DNA from: Terebella lapidaria
Taxonomy: Eukaryota > Annelida > Polychaeta > Terebellida > Terebellidae
DNA: 64,000 nucleotides
Direction of reading: 5' to 3'
Assembly: GCA_949152475.1 (NCBI GenBank)
Contig: OX424569.1
Coordinates: 26,085,950 to 26,149,949, forward strand
Below are positions 10,554 through 22,696 of this stretch, in pieces. The notes under the pieces are model-generated. The model had not been told where the DNA came from. It was given only the letters and a program-made list of their open reading frames with translations, and did not search any database. How positions within the stretch are numbered: the stretch's first letter is position 1; each line of letters starts with the position of its first letter. A program made the translations under genes and the position numbers.

Positions 10554-13441
10554 GTGTGTTTGCAAAAATGACAATAGGACATTTCATCTCAAAAGCGTGA
10601 TGAGTCAATAGGCATTTTATTTTTTTCATCAGATAATGTAGAGGATGGTGAAAATTTTGTACATTTCTCCAAAGAGTTCAGTTGAATCATTTCGTTGTTT
10701 TTTGTTTGTTTCAGAATTGTATGGCCCTGCTATTATACGTAAATTATAAGTAAATATAATCCACTCAAATTCACCCAATTAACTTTTCAACCACAACAAA
10801 GGAGTCAACCTATATATGCAAAATTGTACCATTCACAACAGTCAAAATGATTCTAGTATATCACAAAAAAATCAAACTATTTTCCAGCACTTTATGGGGA
10901 ATATCTAGTAGCAACTCATACATGTATCAGCTTTTTCTCACAAAGCAACTGGAATTTTATGGCGTGAACAAGAAATACTTGACGTGCAGCTCCAGAACAG
11001 TTTTTGAAATATGATTTACTCATTTCGAGGGAACGATCCGAATGTTTGATAAAGTTTAATCACGAGAAGGTCGGACATGAACCTACGAAAGTGACCACTA
11101 ACGAATACATATTTATTTTCTTTTATAATATATTACCACAAGAAATGCTTTGTATTATTCATATAATGTGTTTCAATGAATGGGTTATTCTGTAGCTCAG
11201 AAGATATATATTGACACGTCTGATTTCTGTGAGATTGAGTACTGTAGATACATATATATGTGTGTCTGTTGTATGATTATGCGAATACCATTATCACCTA
11301 CAGCTGTATTGATGTTTCTGACACCCATGATCGTTCTCCGCGGATTAGGTTGATCGACGATGATTTGTATAGGAGAAACTAGCCATGCGACTATTCAATG
11401 TTGTGGAACATTTGCATATATATATTGCTGTATAAGTTCCCAGCACTGGTTTGTGTGATAAGAGACCAGCGGTTGGTTCTAAACCCGAACAGTCTGACAT
11501 CCGTTTGATAAGTGAATGGTGATTCAGCATTACCAAATTTGAATAGGCTGCTGAAGATTGCAAAAATGTGATGGTAAAAAAGTCATGCCTACTAATAGTT
11601 CTTATTTATATATCAATTCATCACTCGGAAGCGCAAGAGTACATCGGAGGTAAACTACATCGGAGGTAAATGCCAAATCGATATGGAAAACACTTTCAAA
11701 ATTCCCGTAGATATCATCTTGGAAATTTTTGGGTACAATATCAATCGATGGGAAGCCACGACATATATGGAATGCACATTGGATTCATGTATTTAATTAT
11801 GTGATGCATATGAGAGTCATGTGTTCCAAACAACTGACCGAAACGATTTTTTGCCCATATGGGGGCGTATTATAATATCATCCCCAATAACACAAAGATC
11901 CTGCACAGAATCGGGTGAGAATTTTCTTTTGCAATATTTCCTATTCCCGGAAATGTTTGCGTTTGTGTTCGAATTTTATGCAGAATAACAGTATGGACAA
12001 GCGAAGGACATTTGTTGGTTTTGTGATAAGAAAGAAAGGGAGTGTGATCAGAATGAACACGCCCCTTCCTCCTTGACTACACCACACTGGGATTTTTCCT
12101 CCAAACCTCTGTAAATATTGGTGTTTATTGTGGCCAAGACATCACACAGCCCAGCCCACTGCTTATATGAATATGGAAAAAATCCGTGGTATTAATGCAA
12201 GTCTGCGATTATCTGCCTATCTGCATTGTGTGGAAAATGCAATGCAGTCATAAACATGATCAATTCCATGAAATATTCCAGATATATGTGACGTTGTTTA
12301 TGTTTCGCATCGGCTCAGAATTACATAAAGGAATTTGGTAAACAATACTCCATTTTCACCGCTATTGGTTGTGTAACACAAAATGTCCTATTACTGCAGG
12401 ATCACATTAATTACGAACTATATAACTAGTGATGATATGATTTCTATCCATCAGAAAGTAGGCTTTCTACATAAAAACAGACGAATGACATAATATTTAT
12501 ATCAACACACATCACACGACAGGTACCATTTAAGTCGTGGCATGCCAATTTCTCATACCCAGATAAAATAATTCTATCTGTATATGAAGTGTACATTTCT
12601 CAGTAACAATATATATACGCTGCTTTCCCTGGATGTGTGTTGCTCTATCCTCTTAATTTATAACAAATCAGAATGACTTTACCTTTTCTAATATGCAATC
12701 ACACGTAATAGCGCCTACGTATTTTTTTGCACATGAGTAATGATGTTGTGTACATACACAAGCAAAATCTGATGACCCTTGCCTTTGGAGATGATAAGTA
12801 TGTTGAATTATATGTTGATTTATCATCCCCATCAGCAGTGTTGGCAGAAGCAACAAACTACTGCATCATTCTCTATGTACTGCCATATTCTATTGACCGG
12901 TGCATGTCGACATACAAAAGAATATGTACGAAATTTGTGTATTTTCAAAATGCATTCATGTAGTCCAAATTCGCCATGTATGTGTAATATCAAAAACTTT
13001 ATCAAGTCTTCTAACATTGTTCCATCAACAATACCAAGTTCTCAGGCACGCTTCAAAGTCATCAACACAAATTTCCGCCATATTTTCGTCTGTACATTTT
13101 GTAGTTCGTTGACACACAAGGCCTGGAGTGTTTTCCGACAAGTGATGACACGTTGTGCTTCGATTCTCCTTTGAACGATTCTTGAAAACAAAACATACAG
13201 AGAACTTGAATGGAATTGGTGACTCAATGGGGTATACTTCACTTTCTTCTGCTTTTAATTAGGACAAAAAGTTGAGAGACAATTCAAAGGACATTCATTC
13301 AGTGGACGAGAAGTATTAGGGAGCATCATATCCTACTTGGGTCATATTAGTGATATCAATAATTGAGGTAATAGATGGCACTAATAACAGAGCATTCATT
13401 TTTTTGTATCGATATTGTAAATAACTCCAATATTATATCAC
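10554..13441. other. Non-coding, no gene seen
   Basis: Matches 220-3261 of copy 1 apart from the indels listed there. Short open frames differ between copies and look fortuitous. Confidence 0.6.
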
Positions 13442-13894
13442 CCCGGGTAAACGGTTGCGTGCGTACTGTATTGGATGCTAAGCAAAGGCCCGGATGTGTA
13501 CACACTCAAAACACAAGGTAAGAAGGAATCATAGGTGATTTTCTTGTTGTGTTTCGCTCGAGTCTATTAAAATGAATCAAAGACACAAGTACCTGGATTC
13601 GATGTCATTTGTCACAAGCTCACCAACTATCAAGCAGTTTGGGGTTCTTCAACTGCTAACATTGTGTAATTTGATACCGAGTGTACAGGTACCCCTATTA
13701 TCGCCCCATTCGAATGTTACAGCCCCTCAATGTCGTCCAAATTCCCAGTATATTAACCAGCATCAGCACAATTAGAAAAACTAGCAATGCTCCAGTGTAT
13801 AATGAAATTTTCACACAAAACTTGGGATTTGCCAGTAAATTGATAATTTTCGCCAATGTACGCAGTCAATGACTTCTGTACGCACGTAATGCAC
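13442..13894 (+). repeat. Left arm of large inverted repeat (copy 2)
   Basis: Reverse complement of 15209-15669 and the direct paralogue of 3262-3700. As in copy 1, the open frame is decayed in this arm. Confidence 0.85.
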
Positions 13895-15208
13895 CTATAC
13901 TTAGTATGATTTCATTAGGATTTGTTAGTCCAAGTAAACACATGAGTTCAAGAAGTATAACGCAATATTTTTAGAAAAACATGGCAGAAAACCCGGTGCC
14001 ACGTAAGTTTTTTACCCTTGTACAATTTTTACTGACCTGTGATGTCCACACATGCGTAAGCGCTGGGTATCAAACGGTGGGTATTTTTATTACGCGGTGA
14101 TGCGTGCGGAAACTACTGCCATACAATTTTTACCCCTGCTGTCAACTGGCGAGTCGATTGGGGCAGAATATAACATGACGAACATGTGTTATTATAGTGA
14201 TACACTCTAACCCTCCATACTATATTTGCTTTTGAAGAATAATATTCAAGTATGGAGTTAATGAAGTATGGCGGGAAAAAATCGTACGGACATGGGCCAT
14301 TCATTCTTTACCCTCCATACTAAATTTATCCTACTAGAATACCCAAGTATTGGGAGCAATTACATGAACCCTACCTTTTTCACTCTCCATGTTATATTTA
14401 CCCTGCGAGAATAATACTCATTGGGGTAATTTCAGTATGGGAGGTAAAAAATGTTCGGATATAGGCCATACATTTTTACCCTTCATACTAAATTTTCTCT
14501 ACTACAATTTTAACAAAGGTTTTGTACGTGTTAATGGTACGTGTCAAGTGAGGGCTTGGAGTCATAAGACTTAGAGTTGTCGGCGATGTTTTCCATGGTT
14601 ATCTGTGCATTTAAGCATATGGTGATTGAACAAAGAACACACCCACATATATAATCCACAGAATGTAGTTGATTTACTTCATGATGAACTGCTTATTACT
14701 GCATAACAGCCTATCATGAAAAATGCACATAAACGATTTTCCACTCCCTTTAACTATTCACAAACAGGTGGCAGGATTTGATGAATACGTGTAGGCCTAT
14801 TATTATTAACAGATGTGTAGTTCCTGCACATTATACTTTGATTTTGAACTTATTTACACCGTTTTTCCCCCATATTCTAGCAATGCTGAATGTTATCGTT
14901 CTATAACCTGGCATAATTCACCTGGGAGTCAATTGGCAATTTTCTACCAAATTTCTACCAATATACATCAGAGTATCTAGGCCCCTGGGCAAATAAACAA
15001 AATTCTATGGCAGGGTTCATATAAAATTGGAAACTTTATCTGTCATTCGGGGGCCTCGGAGGCACCGTGCAACAAATTTGACATAGCCCTAACCTTCTTC
15101 ATATACGACATTGACAATCAAACTACATTTACAAGTATTCATATTACTATCATAAATGTTGGTTGCCATCGTTTTAGCCACATAGCCCTGATGTAGTGTA
15201 TTTTCATT
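13895..15208. repeat. Loop of the inverted repeat (copy 2)
   Basis: Contains the same ACCCTCCATACT palindromic repeat remnants (about 14210-14520) and ~465 bp absent from copy 1 (about 14692-15155). I see no terminal repeats that would identify the latter. No gene is seen. Confidence 0.5.
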
Positions 15209-15669
15209 GTGCATGACGTACGTACAGATGTCATTGACTGCGTACATTGGCGAAATTGTCAATTTACTGGCAAATCCAAAGTTTTGTTTGAATATTTCAT
15301 TATACACTGAAGCATTGCTTATTTTTTTATCGAATCGTGCTGATACTGGTTAATATACTGGGAATTTGGACAACATTGAGGGACTGTAACATTCAAATGG
15401 GGCGATAATAGGGGTACCTGTACACTCGGTACCAAATGACACAATGTTAGCAGTTAAAGAACCCCAAGCTGCTTGATAGTTGGTGAGTTTGTGACAATTG
15501 ACATCGAATCCAGGTAATTGTGTTTTTGATTCCTTCTGAATAGACTTTAGTGGACGAAACACAACAAGAAAATCACCTACGATTCCTTCTTGCCTTGTGT
15601 TTTGAGTGCGTACACATCCGGGCCTTTGCTTAGCATTTAATACAGTACGCACACAACCGTTTACCCGGG
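15209..15669 (-). repeat. Right arm of large inverted repeat (copy 2)
   Basis: Paralogue of 4862-5321. It carries the intact ~100-codon minus-strand frame. Confidence 0.85.
15350..15652 (-). CDS. Hypothetical Cys-containing ORF or exon (copy 2)
   Basis: Nearly the same protein as at 5002-5304; I noticed one conservative change. Preservation of the frame in both copies argues mildly for coding, but the copies are so similar that neutral preservation cannot be excluded. No function is recognised and no ATG heads the frame. Confidence 0.3.
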   Translation of the reverse strand: MRTVLNAKQRPGCVRTQNTRQEGIVGDFLVVFRPLKSIQKESKTQLPGFDVNCHKLTNYQAAWGSLTANIVSFGTECTGTPIIAPFECYSPSMLSKFPVY

Positions 15670-15787
15670 TGTATATGGAATTAAGCTTAGTTATATAAAG
15701 AGTGAATTATACTCAGTATGCTAGCTGCTAATTTTTAATTTTTAAACTCTCATTTGAGAGAAATAACTATAAGCCAGTTCTACTGAC

Positions 15788-16229
15788 CTGATCCGAGGAT
15801 GATTGATCCAGCGATGCCGACCATAAACAGTATGAAGGCGATCCAGATGGCGATCTTGGCGTTATATCCATGCTGAACATTTGACACTTTTACTGAACCA
15901 TCCTCAGTCGAATCTCTCTCTGACCCGAGCAGTTTCTCCACAACACTGGGTCTGTTACCGAACGGATGCTCATATCGTGAGGCTCCTTCCTCCAAGCATC
16001 TGCTCTTGGACAAGCCTCCAAGAAGTGACAGGAGGCTGTCCTTGTGTCGTGGGTGACGTTTTGGTGGAGATACTTCATATTGTATCGAGTATGTCTGTTC
16101 TGCCATGTGATAATCCCTGGGTAGTGTCTCATAATAACACTCACATACTTCTGGAGATGCTAAAGGCACAGAATCAACACGGGGCCAGCGAGTTTTGTTG
16201 TTGCAAGACTTAGCTTGTGTTGATTCCAT
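15788..16229 (-). CDS. First exon of a single-pass membrane protein (cytoplasmic stub + TM), copy 2
   Basis: 147 residues from an ATG to a phase-1 GTCAGT donor. It is nearly identical to 5440-5881, with a handful of residue changes (for example Asn to Ser before the Arg-Cys-Leu-Glu-Glu-Gly stretch). The Y-E-H-P-F-G-N-R-P-S-V-V motif and the terminal TM helix are unchanged. Coding conservation over the exon is clear, but the exons for the rest of the protein are not found. Confidence 0.6.
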
Positions 16230-18157
16230 GACCTAGCTGGAACACGAAAGACATCGATATGGTAATTGCTTGGTAATGCAATACTTGTTATTCCTTTTGC
16301 CTGTTTTTTGAATAGTGAAAAACTCATGGCCTCCAATTTGGAGAACACTATGTACTGAAAAGCGAGGTATCATCTGGTGAAGACAAATCAAGTATAATTA
16401 AGACCATGGCAGATAAATCATCATTACAATAGGGTGTTTGGAGTGCATGGTATTAGCAGTAGTGAACAAAATGGTAGTTTAAGAACAACTTTTCATGAGC
16501 AGTAGTGTGGGTTCGAAAGTTCGATTTCAGTCTTCCTCACCGTTTGCGTTGCTGTGAACACCTACCTGTTATGCTGATGGAATCTGAGTATTGCGTTGCA
16601 TGTATATATCCTTGAGAAAATGGTACTGGATAATAAACAAGTATCCAGTGTTAATGCAGTACAGTCTGATCACAAATATCCAGCAATAAATTCAGGCGCT
16701 CAACAGCAATGTAGCACAGCATCGGCACAGACAAAAATAGAGGGCAGTCTGCTGGCGGGCCAGATCTAACAAGTGAGTGGCCGGCCTCGAGTGTTGTCAA
16801 ACATCGTCAGCTCAGGACTCGTGGTTGGTCTACTACCGCAATAATCACATTACTCCCTGGTTTTAGGGAGCGAGTGTCATGACCTTCATACTACACTTTT
16901 GATATCCAGGAGTGATACATTGAACGCTTTTTGGCCAGTTGTGATTATTTCAGTATAGATCTACATATGTTTATTGATCACTAAATTTGGATGGTTGTTT
17001 GTGGACTATTATCATTAGTTTTCTGTCTATAGTGACCATTTATGAAAACAGCATTGCATTCCGTTGAAACTGAAGTCCATCAAGCATGTATCATTCGTCA
17101 GAGCAAACTTAGAAATGATTTATGTGAAAAATCACAAAAATAATATCTTTTCAGCAAGACAAGGCATCGCTGTACAAAGCGCCCAGTGGTGTAAGTTTGG
17201 TCTGGTTATCAGCAACCCCTTGATAAAACAGGACGGATTAAATTTTCTGGTGAGTGGCAGAATCAATTTCTGTCGATTCTTAGCAAAACAATTCCAGATG
17301 AATTGCAGCTCATTCCCACATCCGTTAATTCCACGCTGCTCTGTGGGCAGCGTTTTCTTTGAGACCATTATGCTTTTCGCAAAGAATTATTACTTGTCAT
17401 ACAGCTGCAACATGTCATACGTATACCTTTCCATTTAGGTTTTTATCTATTCGTATTGTGTTGCAATCAAAATATTTCACATATGATTCATAAAGTAACA
17501 AAATATGTCACTGTTCAAGTTATTGAAAAAGCTAATCATCTATGGAGGACAGAAAATATGTATGAAGAAGGAAAATCTTGTGGAACATCAGCTAGATAGA
17601 CCCAGCACTGTCCAGATCAGACATCATACGGGAGACAATAGATCTCCACCAGGTACCAAAAATGCCAATAATACTTACAGGCTTTTAGACAGTGTATGAC
17701 GTGAGACAAACACATAATGTCTCTTGTGTCTGATGGTGTTATTTGACAATTCGTAATATAGTTTTCTGTTCAAACTCAGTTGCGCTTCAACGTAATCTTT
17801 CGCTGAATGTGGTGCATAAATTGATATATGCATACTGTCACTGTATTCAATGCAGTGAATAACAAAATGATTGATATCGACTATAGAAACTATTTAATAG
17901 TACATTGAAGCATGAAGATATGTGAGAGAGCTTCCATGACCATACCAGTATTGTCCGAAGCATATCAAATACTGAAGCAAAACATATTGGATGGATACTC
18001 TATCTGCACACTCGGGAGTTCAACGTGGATCCTGATGTTTTCAACGGAATTTTATTTGCTTTGATCGTAAACAAACCTGGAACAACCCATCCACAGAACA
18101 AGTGTCCATATGCATCGTTGCTTGCGGGCATAGGCCATAATTCATCTGGGACTTTTA
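16230..18157. other. Non-coding, no gene seen
   Basis: Paralogous to 5882-8665 of copy 1, minus the MITE and LINE tail. It holds their empty target sites (TA at 17754-17755; AGATATGTGAGAG near 17917). Confidence 0.55.
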
Positions 18158-19285
18158 GGGGCCGGTCATTATTTACTCGGTGGGGGGGGTTGGTGGATAG
18201 TTTTTCTGAGAAATGAGTTTTCAAAGTTTGACCACCCCCCACCGATATCGAAAACCAATCTATGACCCCCCCCCCCCCCCACCAAGATCCAAAATAAAAG
18301 TATGACACCCCCCCCCCCCAATCCCCATGTATGAATATAAGGCTATGCTTCACAATTGATGACAATTACATGTATAACGCACCAGTATCATAATATATAT
18401 GATACTTGAATGCTTTTTTTCGCTTTATTTACAATTCTATTGAAACAATTCTGACTTTTGTCGCAAATTTATGATACTATAAGGTCAGTGAATACCGTAT
18501 TGGTCCTAATAGTGGCACGTGCCCTAATAGTAGAGCGCCCCCCTGTTTCCCCCCAAAATGTTCGATTTTTGTGACCTCGTAATTCACTTCATATCTTTCT
18601 GATGAAATCTTGGAGTGTTCCAATCCACATATTTATGTTATTTGAATCACAATAAAGATGATTGAAGACTATAGGTACATTATTAAGTGATTTTCATAAA
18701 TTTGACCTCAAGTTTGACCTCATTTTTGTGCGTGCTGCTGCAGGAGGTCTTGCTTTGGCTCGCCGTGCTACTATTAGGACCAATACGGTATTATGATATG
18801 TGCTCTTCGTGTATCCACCATTCCTTCGCTTCAAGTGTGAATGCCATTACAACAATTACTACTTGTATGCATACTATATCCTGGCACTTAATTATGACAG
18901 GTGTTTGAGGGCAAAACCAGACAAAATTTTGAGCCCTGATGCGCACGGATTGCGGCTTCTCTCGATGTTGGTGTTCCTGAATGGTCCCCTGCGGGATCCG
19001 GTTTCAGTGAGAAAATGGGTTTACTGAATATGTTATGAAATTCCATCGCGTACTCCAATCAGTCAATGTACTGATATTGAGTGTATTCATGGTATTGTTT
19101 CCAACTAATTATTTAACTATTTTACTATTCAGATTTTCTCAAAATAACTCAACTTCAAACTCCGACCCCCCAGTCCCATCGAAAATAAAAGTATGACCCC
19201 CCCCCCCCCCAATATTGTTGAAAATGAAAGTGTGACCCCCCAGTTTTTACCCAACCCCCCCACCTGATAAATAATGACCGGCCCC
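18158..19285. mobile_element. Non-autonomous TIR element with poly-C/poly-G subterminal regions, carrying a nested MITE
   Basis: The ends GGGGCCGGTCATTATTTA and its reverse complement form ~35-bp imperfect inverted repeats continuing into G-runs (left) and C-runs (right), flanked by TTA or TA. The paralogous place in copy 1 (about 8664-8680) lacks the insert. The interior has long C-runs near 18262, 18307 and 19197 with shared AAAATAAAAGTATGAC words. No transposase is seen. The superfamily is unassigned. Confidence 0.8.
18495..18788. mobile_element. Nested MITE, 27-bp inverted repeats, TA target site
   Basis: CCGTATTGGTCCTAATAG at the left end is mirrored by CTATTAGGACCAATACGG at the right end, and TA flanks both sides (18493-18494, 18789-18790). 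The 294-bp element sits inside the larger TIR element and so is the younger of the two. Confidence 0.85.
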
Positions 19286-20247
19286 TTATGTCACTTTCGT
19301 TTACCATAAACCGAATGCCCAAATACCAGAAAATGTTACCATGACGGACTTCATTGGTAGAAAATGTGTGACACTTCGTCATCATCCCACGCTGATCATC
19401 TTCAAATATGATCTAGCAAATTATATTTGTTCATCGCAAACACACAACACAACAAAACGTGGTATTTTCTATTGGGATTCGAGCATTAAACGACACAATG
19501 AACAGCGCACATGTAACCCAAACGTGAACCTCCATGGGATACAATTTAATGCAATACATTGAATTCCATGGAGTTTCACGTTTGAGTCTGATATGTGAGC
19601 TGCTCATCGTGTCCATTAATGACCAATTAAAGTACAAGCTGCCTACATAAACGCATTGAACAATAATCTGTTACAGCATCACTGACACCTTTTTGATAAC
19701 CACGAGACAATATTCCAAGATTTGTAATGTTATGAAAGCATGAATTTGTTTCATAATGAATCGTAAACTGTATTCCTGCTGATAAAAATATTTGACTGTT
19801 TTCACCATATTATTGATGTCATGCATTATCAATTAATTGTTAAAAATAATATATTTCAATACATTAATGATGAAACAAAGGCGTAGGAGATTTGATAAAG
19901 GTAATGAGATTGAATAGCGGGTGTGGACATAAACACATCAACAATTTCTGCATTCCATTGTTGATGGCAATATACTTCAGTCAATATAACATGACGATGC
20001 AATGAAAATAATTCAACGCGTTTATCATCTTCACAGTTGGAGATGATGGTCGTCCTTGTTTATATGCACAATATGTGGATGCCTGTGATATGCAATATGT
20101 GAACCAAATATATGTGTTGGATAAGCTTACGAGGGCATTATTGTGTATGAGTGTATATGTTAACAACAGGATGAGACATATTAGATAGAACAATGTAATG
20201 AAAACCTATTTAGTATTGAGTAAGAAAACACGACAATCACATACATG
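19286..20247. other. Non-coding, no gene seen
   Basis: Continues the copy 2 unit (compare 8680-9548). It ends at the CATG target site of the gypsy insertion. Confidence 0.55.
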
Positions 20248-21142
20248 TGTGACGTTTGGTAATGACTTGTTTTCGGTGTGGCCCAAAAAACCTGGTTTCT
20301 CTGATCGTATAGACTTTATGTAACTCCCGCTCGTTGTGATTCGAGAGCCGTCACTAAATTGGTGTCCCCCAACGCTGGTGTATCATCACTCCGTAGCTTA
20401 CCGGCTTCACTTAGGCAAGAAGCAACTCAGATGTAAATAAATTGAAGATTTATATACATCAAATCAACTTACAATTGTATGGCTGGTCACCCACGTGACG
20501 TACAAATATGAAGTTCAGACATGGAGCACTGTATGATCACATTTCAAAAATAAATAGTGCACGAGGGCACAACTAAAAAGAGTTCTTAGCCGGCGGCGTC
20601 TCTCTGTCCCTTCCCGTTGAAGTTTCCCGTCCCGTTTAGTCGAATGGTTTCTCCAGGTAGTCGGTCTAATCCCGGTTGACTCTAAGGCCCTGAAGAAGGA
20701 GTCGTCCGCACGGAGTTCGTCGAGTCCCTTGGCTGTGGCGGTGACGATCTCCCCACGGTCGATGTCGCTGTTGCAGTGCTCTCAGAGCGGCCGTCCGCTC
20801 TCCCTTATATAGCCAGGGTGGCTGCGCGCGCATCTTCGTCCGCGAACGTATCTTCCGCACTCTTCTCCACGTGGTGAAGACTGCGTCCGCGAACGGTTCT
20901 TCCGCGAAGGCTCCTCTTCCGCGAACGGTGCTTCCGCGACTGATGCTTCCGCTGATGATGCTTCCGCAATCGTGCTTCCGCGAACGGTTCTTCCGCGAAC
21001 GATGCTTCCGCTGATGATGCTTCCGCAATCGTGCTTCCGCGAACGGTTCTTCCGCGAACGGTGTCTTCGCAAGTGGACTTTGTAGATCACGTGACCGTTC
21101 CTAACGAACGTTTCAGCGCGGCAGTTGCGTGGTTTTGTTACA
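20248..21142 (-). repeat. 3' LTR of the gypsy element
   Basis: 895 bp, beginning TGTGACGTTTGG and ending GTTTTGTTACA in plus-strand view. It matches 30313-31207 wherever compared. About 20880-21065 holds an array of the element's signature word and degenerate variants. Open frames inside it also occur in the other LTR and are not considered genes. Confidence 0.95.
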
Positions 21143-21160
21143 ACTCCACCCTTTCTGGAG
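21143..21160 (-). promoter_or_regulatory. Polypurine tract next to the 3' LTR
   Basis: On the element's sense strand an AGAAAGGGTGGAGT run directly abuts the LTR, the usual place for the plus-strand primer of reverse transcription. Confidence 0.7.
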
Positions 21161-21262
21161 ATCAACGTCCCCGTTGATCCTTTCTCTCTCTTCTTTTCTC
21201 TTCTTCCTCCTTCTTCGTCTTTTCCTGCCTGTCTGATGTTTACAGGGCTCTCTCCCTCCACT

Positions 21263-22351
21263 TCACTGGCGATCCACCTCGCTTTCGGACGTCTCCGCCA
21301 GTCTGTCCCGAGTGTCTGTATATGCTCGGAGCTGTTCCCGGAGCAGCTTGGTCTCTCGGACGTGGGCTCGCAGCTCCTTCCGGTGGCTCTTCTCTCGTTG
21401 AGAGGCCTCCCCTCGCAGCTGCAGCACCTCGGCCTCGAGCTGTCTCTGCTCCTCCTTGGCTTGGAGCCGAGCCTCCGCTTGGGTGAGGTGGCGTCGTCCC
21501 ATGGCTATCGTGGATGCCAGGTCCTCCAGGGCCTTCTCTCCGGCAGTGACCGCTCTGCCCAGGCCCTCCACATACGGTCGCAGTTGGTCCTCCTCCTCCG
21601 GAACGGGCTTGAGGTACCAACTCAGGTCTAGGGGCTTGTAGGTAGGGGCCGAGTCTCTGGGAACGGGGGGTCCGTCGTCCTCGGGGGTGGGGGCCTCCGG
21701 GGATTCCGCCTCTCTCCGCTCCTGCTGAGACTCCGGTTCCTCTTCGCTATTCGGGGGGTCGTCCTCGGGGTCTGGGGCGTCCTCTGACCTGGGGGCGTCC
21801 TCCCGGGGGCTTGACGGCGTGGAGCTGGTCGTCCCGCTGGCCGCAAAGCTGACAGTCTTCAGCTCAGGGGCAGACACAGTAGTCGGACCATCTCGGGGGT
21901 CGGACACGGGCGTGTCGGTCGTCGTCCTCCTCCGTCCTGGCTTGAGGGTGTTGCCGCTGGCATGCGACGTCTCATGCCGGTCTCTGTCAGCTCGGCGGGC
22001 GAATCGCTGGCTGCACATCTTGCAGAGGTGCCGCCCCTCCTTCTGCGTGTGTTTGGTCGCCACGTGTCGGCTAAAGTTGGATGCCGTCACGTGGATCCGG
22101 CAGGGGCTGCACCAGCGTCGCCCTCTCTCGGTGGACAACTTCCGGGCAGGGGACCGTCGACCTCCTCGGGGCTCCTCACGACGCTCCCGGCTCCTCGAGC
22201 GCTCCCGCTTCCGGTCAGGCTTGGTAGGTGGGTCGCTCATCTTGTCGACTTCAAGGGGCAGAAAGTCAGCCAAGTCGAAATCTGGAACGTCCCCGAAATC
22301 TTCGTCTGCAAATGCGGGTATCTCAATGATCTGCAGAGTTGGTGTGTTCAT
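21263..22351 (-). CDS. Third ORF of the gypsy element: two C2H2 zinc fingers plus coiled coil
   Basis: 362 codons between pol and the 3' LTR, the position env takes in retroviruses, but with no signal peptide or membrane helix. In order: an acidic N-terminus, an Arg/Ser-rich basic region (about 45-75), two C2H2-like fingers (C-x2-C-x11-H-x4-H then C-x2-C-x12-H-x3-H, about 81-131), a Pro/Glu/Ser-rich linker, and a long Leu/Glu/Arg-rich coiled coil to the end. A nuclear DNA-binding, self-associating protein is the simplest reading. Its role is unknown. A comparable ORF stands at the same place in the second gypsy element (56365-59223). Confidence 0.8.
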   Translation of the reverse strand: MNTPTLQIIEIPAFADEDFGDVPDFDLADFLPLEVDKMSDPPTKPDRKRERSRSRERREEPRGGRRSPARKLSTERGRRWCSPCRIHVTASNFSRHVATKHTQKEGRHLCKMCSQRFARRADRDRHETSHASGNTLKPGRRRTTTDTPVSDPRDGPTTVSAPELKTVSFAASGTTSSTPSSPREDAPRSEDAPDPEDDPPNSEEEPESQQERREAESPEAPTPEDDGPPVPRDSAPTYKPLDLSWYLKPVPEEEDQLRPYVEGLGRAVTAGEKALEDLASTIAMGRRHLTQAEARLQAKEEQRQLEAEVLQLRGEASQREKSHRKELRAHVRETKLLREQLRAYTDTRDRLAETSESEVDRQ

Positions 22352-22439
22352 GGTTGAAGTGATGACGGAATCGTAGGCCGGCCTGCTTATATAGAAAAGG
22401 CGCGGACCAGGGATCTGGGGGAAAAAGCATTGTCGTGGA

Positions 22440-22600
22440 ACGAAATAACGTTTTTCGCTTGCTTCCGCGAACGGTTCTTCCGCGAACGCTGCTTCCGCGA
22501 ACGTGCTTCCGCGAACGGTACTTCCGCGAACGCTGCTTCCGCGAACGCTGCTTCCGCGAACGGTTCTTCCGCGAACGCTCCCGTCGTCGTTTACATCGTT
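22440..22600. repeat. Array of TTCCGCGAACG words in the pol-third ORF spacer
   Basis: About eight near-perfect copies of CTTCCGCGAACG at 15-16 bp spacing lie upstream of the third ORF on the sense strand. They could belong to its promoter or leader. The same word appears in the LTRs and in gag. Confidence 0.9.
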
Positions 22601-22696
22601 TGGACTGCATTCCCGCTGTTTTCCACTCGTCCCTCGTCATCACTGGGGGTCCGGACTGGGGTCACATCGTCCGGATTGGGTATCCAGGCGTCGGTT

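Noticed and set aside
20666-21261. Open frames inside the LTRs (also 30731-31218)
   Set aside because: They are made of the repeated TTCCGCGAACG word and have no independent support; they are by-products of the repeat.
21819-22376. Plus-strand ORFs opposite the gypsy genes
   Set aside because: GC-rich shadow frames on the antisense strand with low-complexity products.
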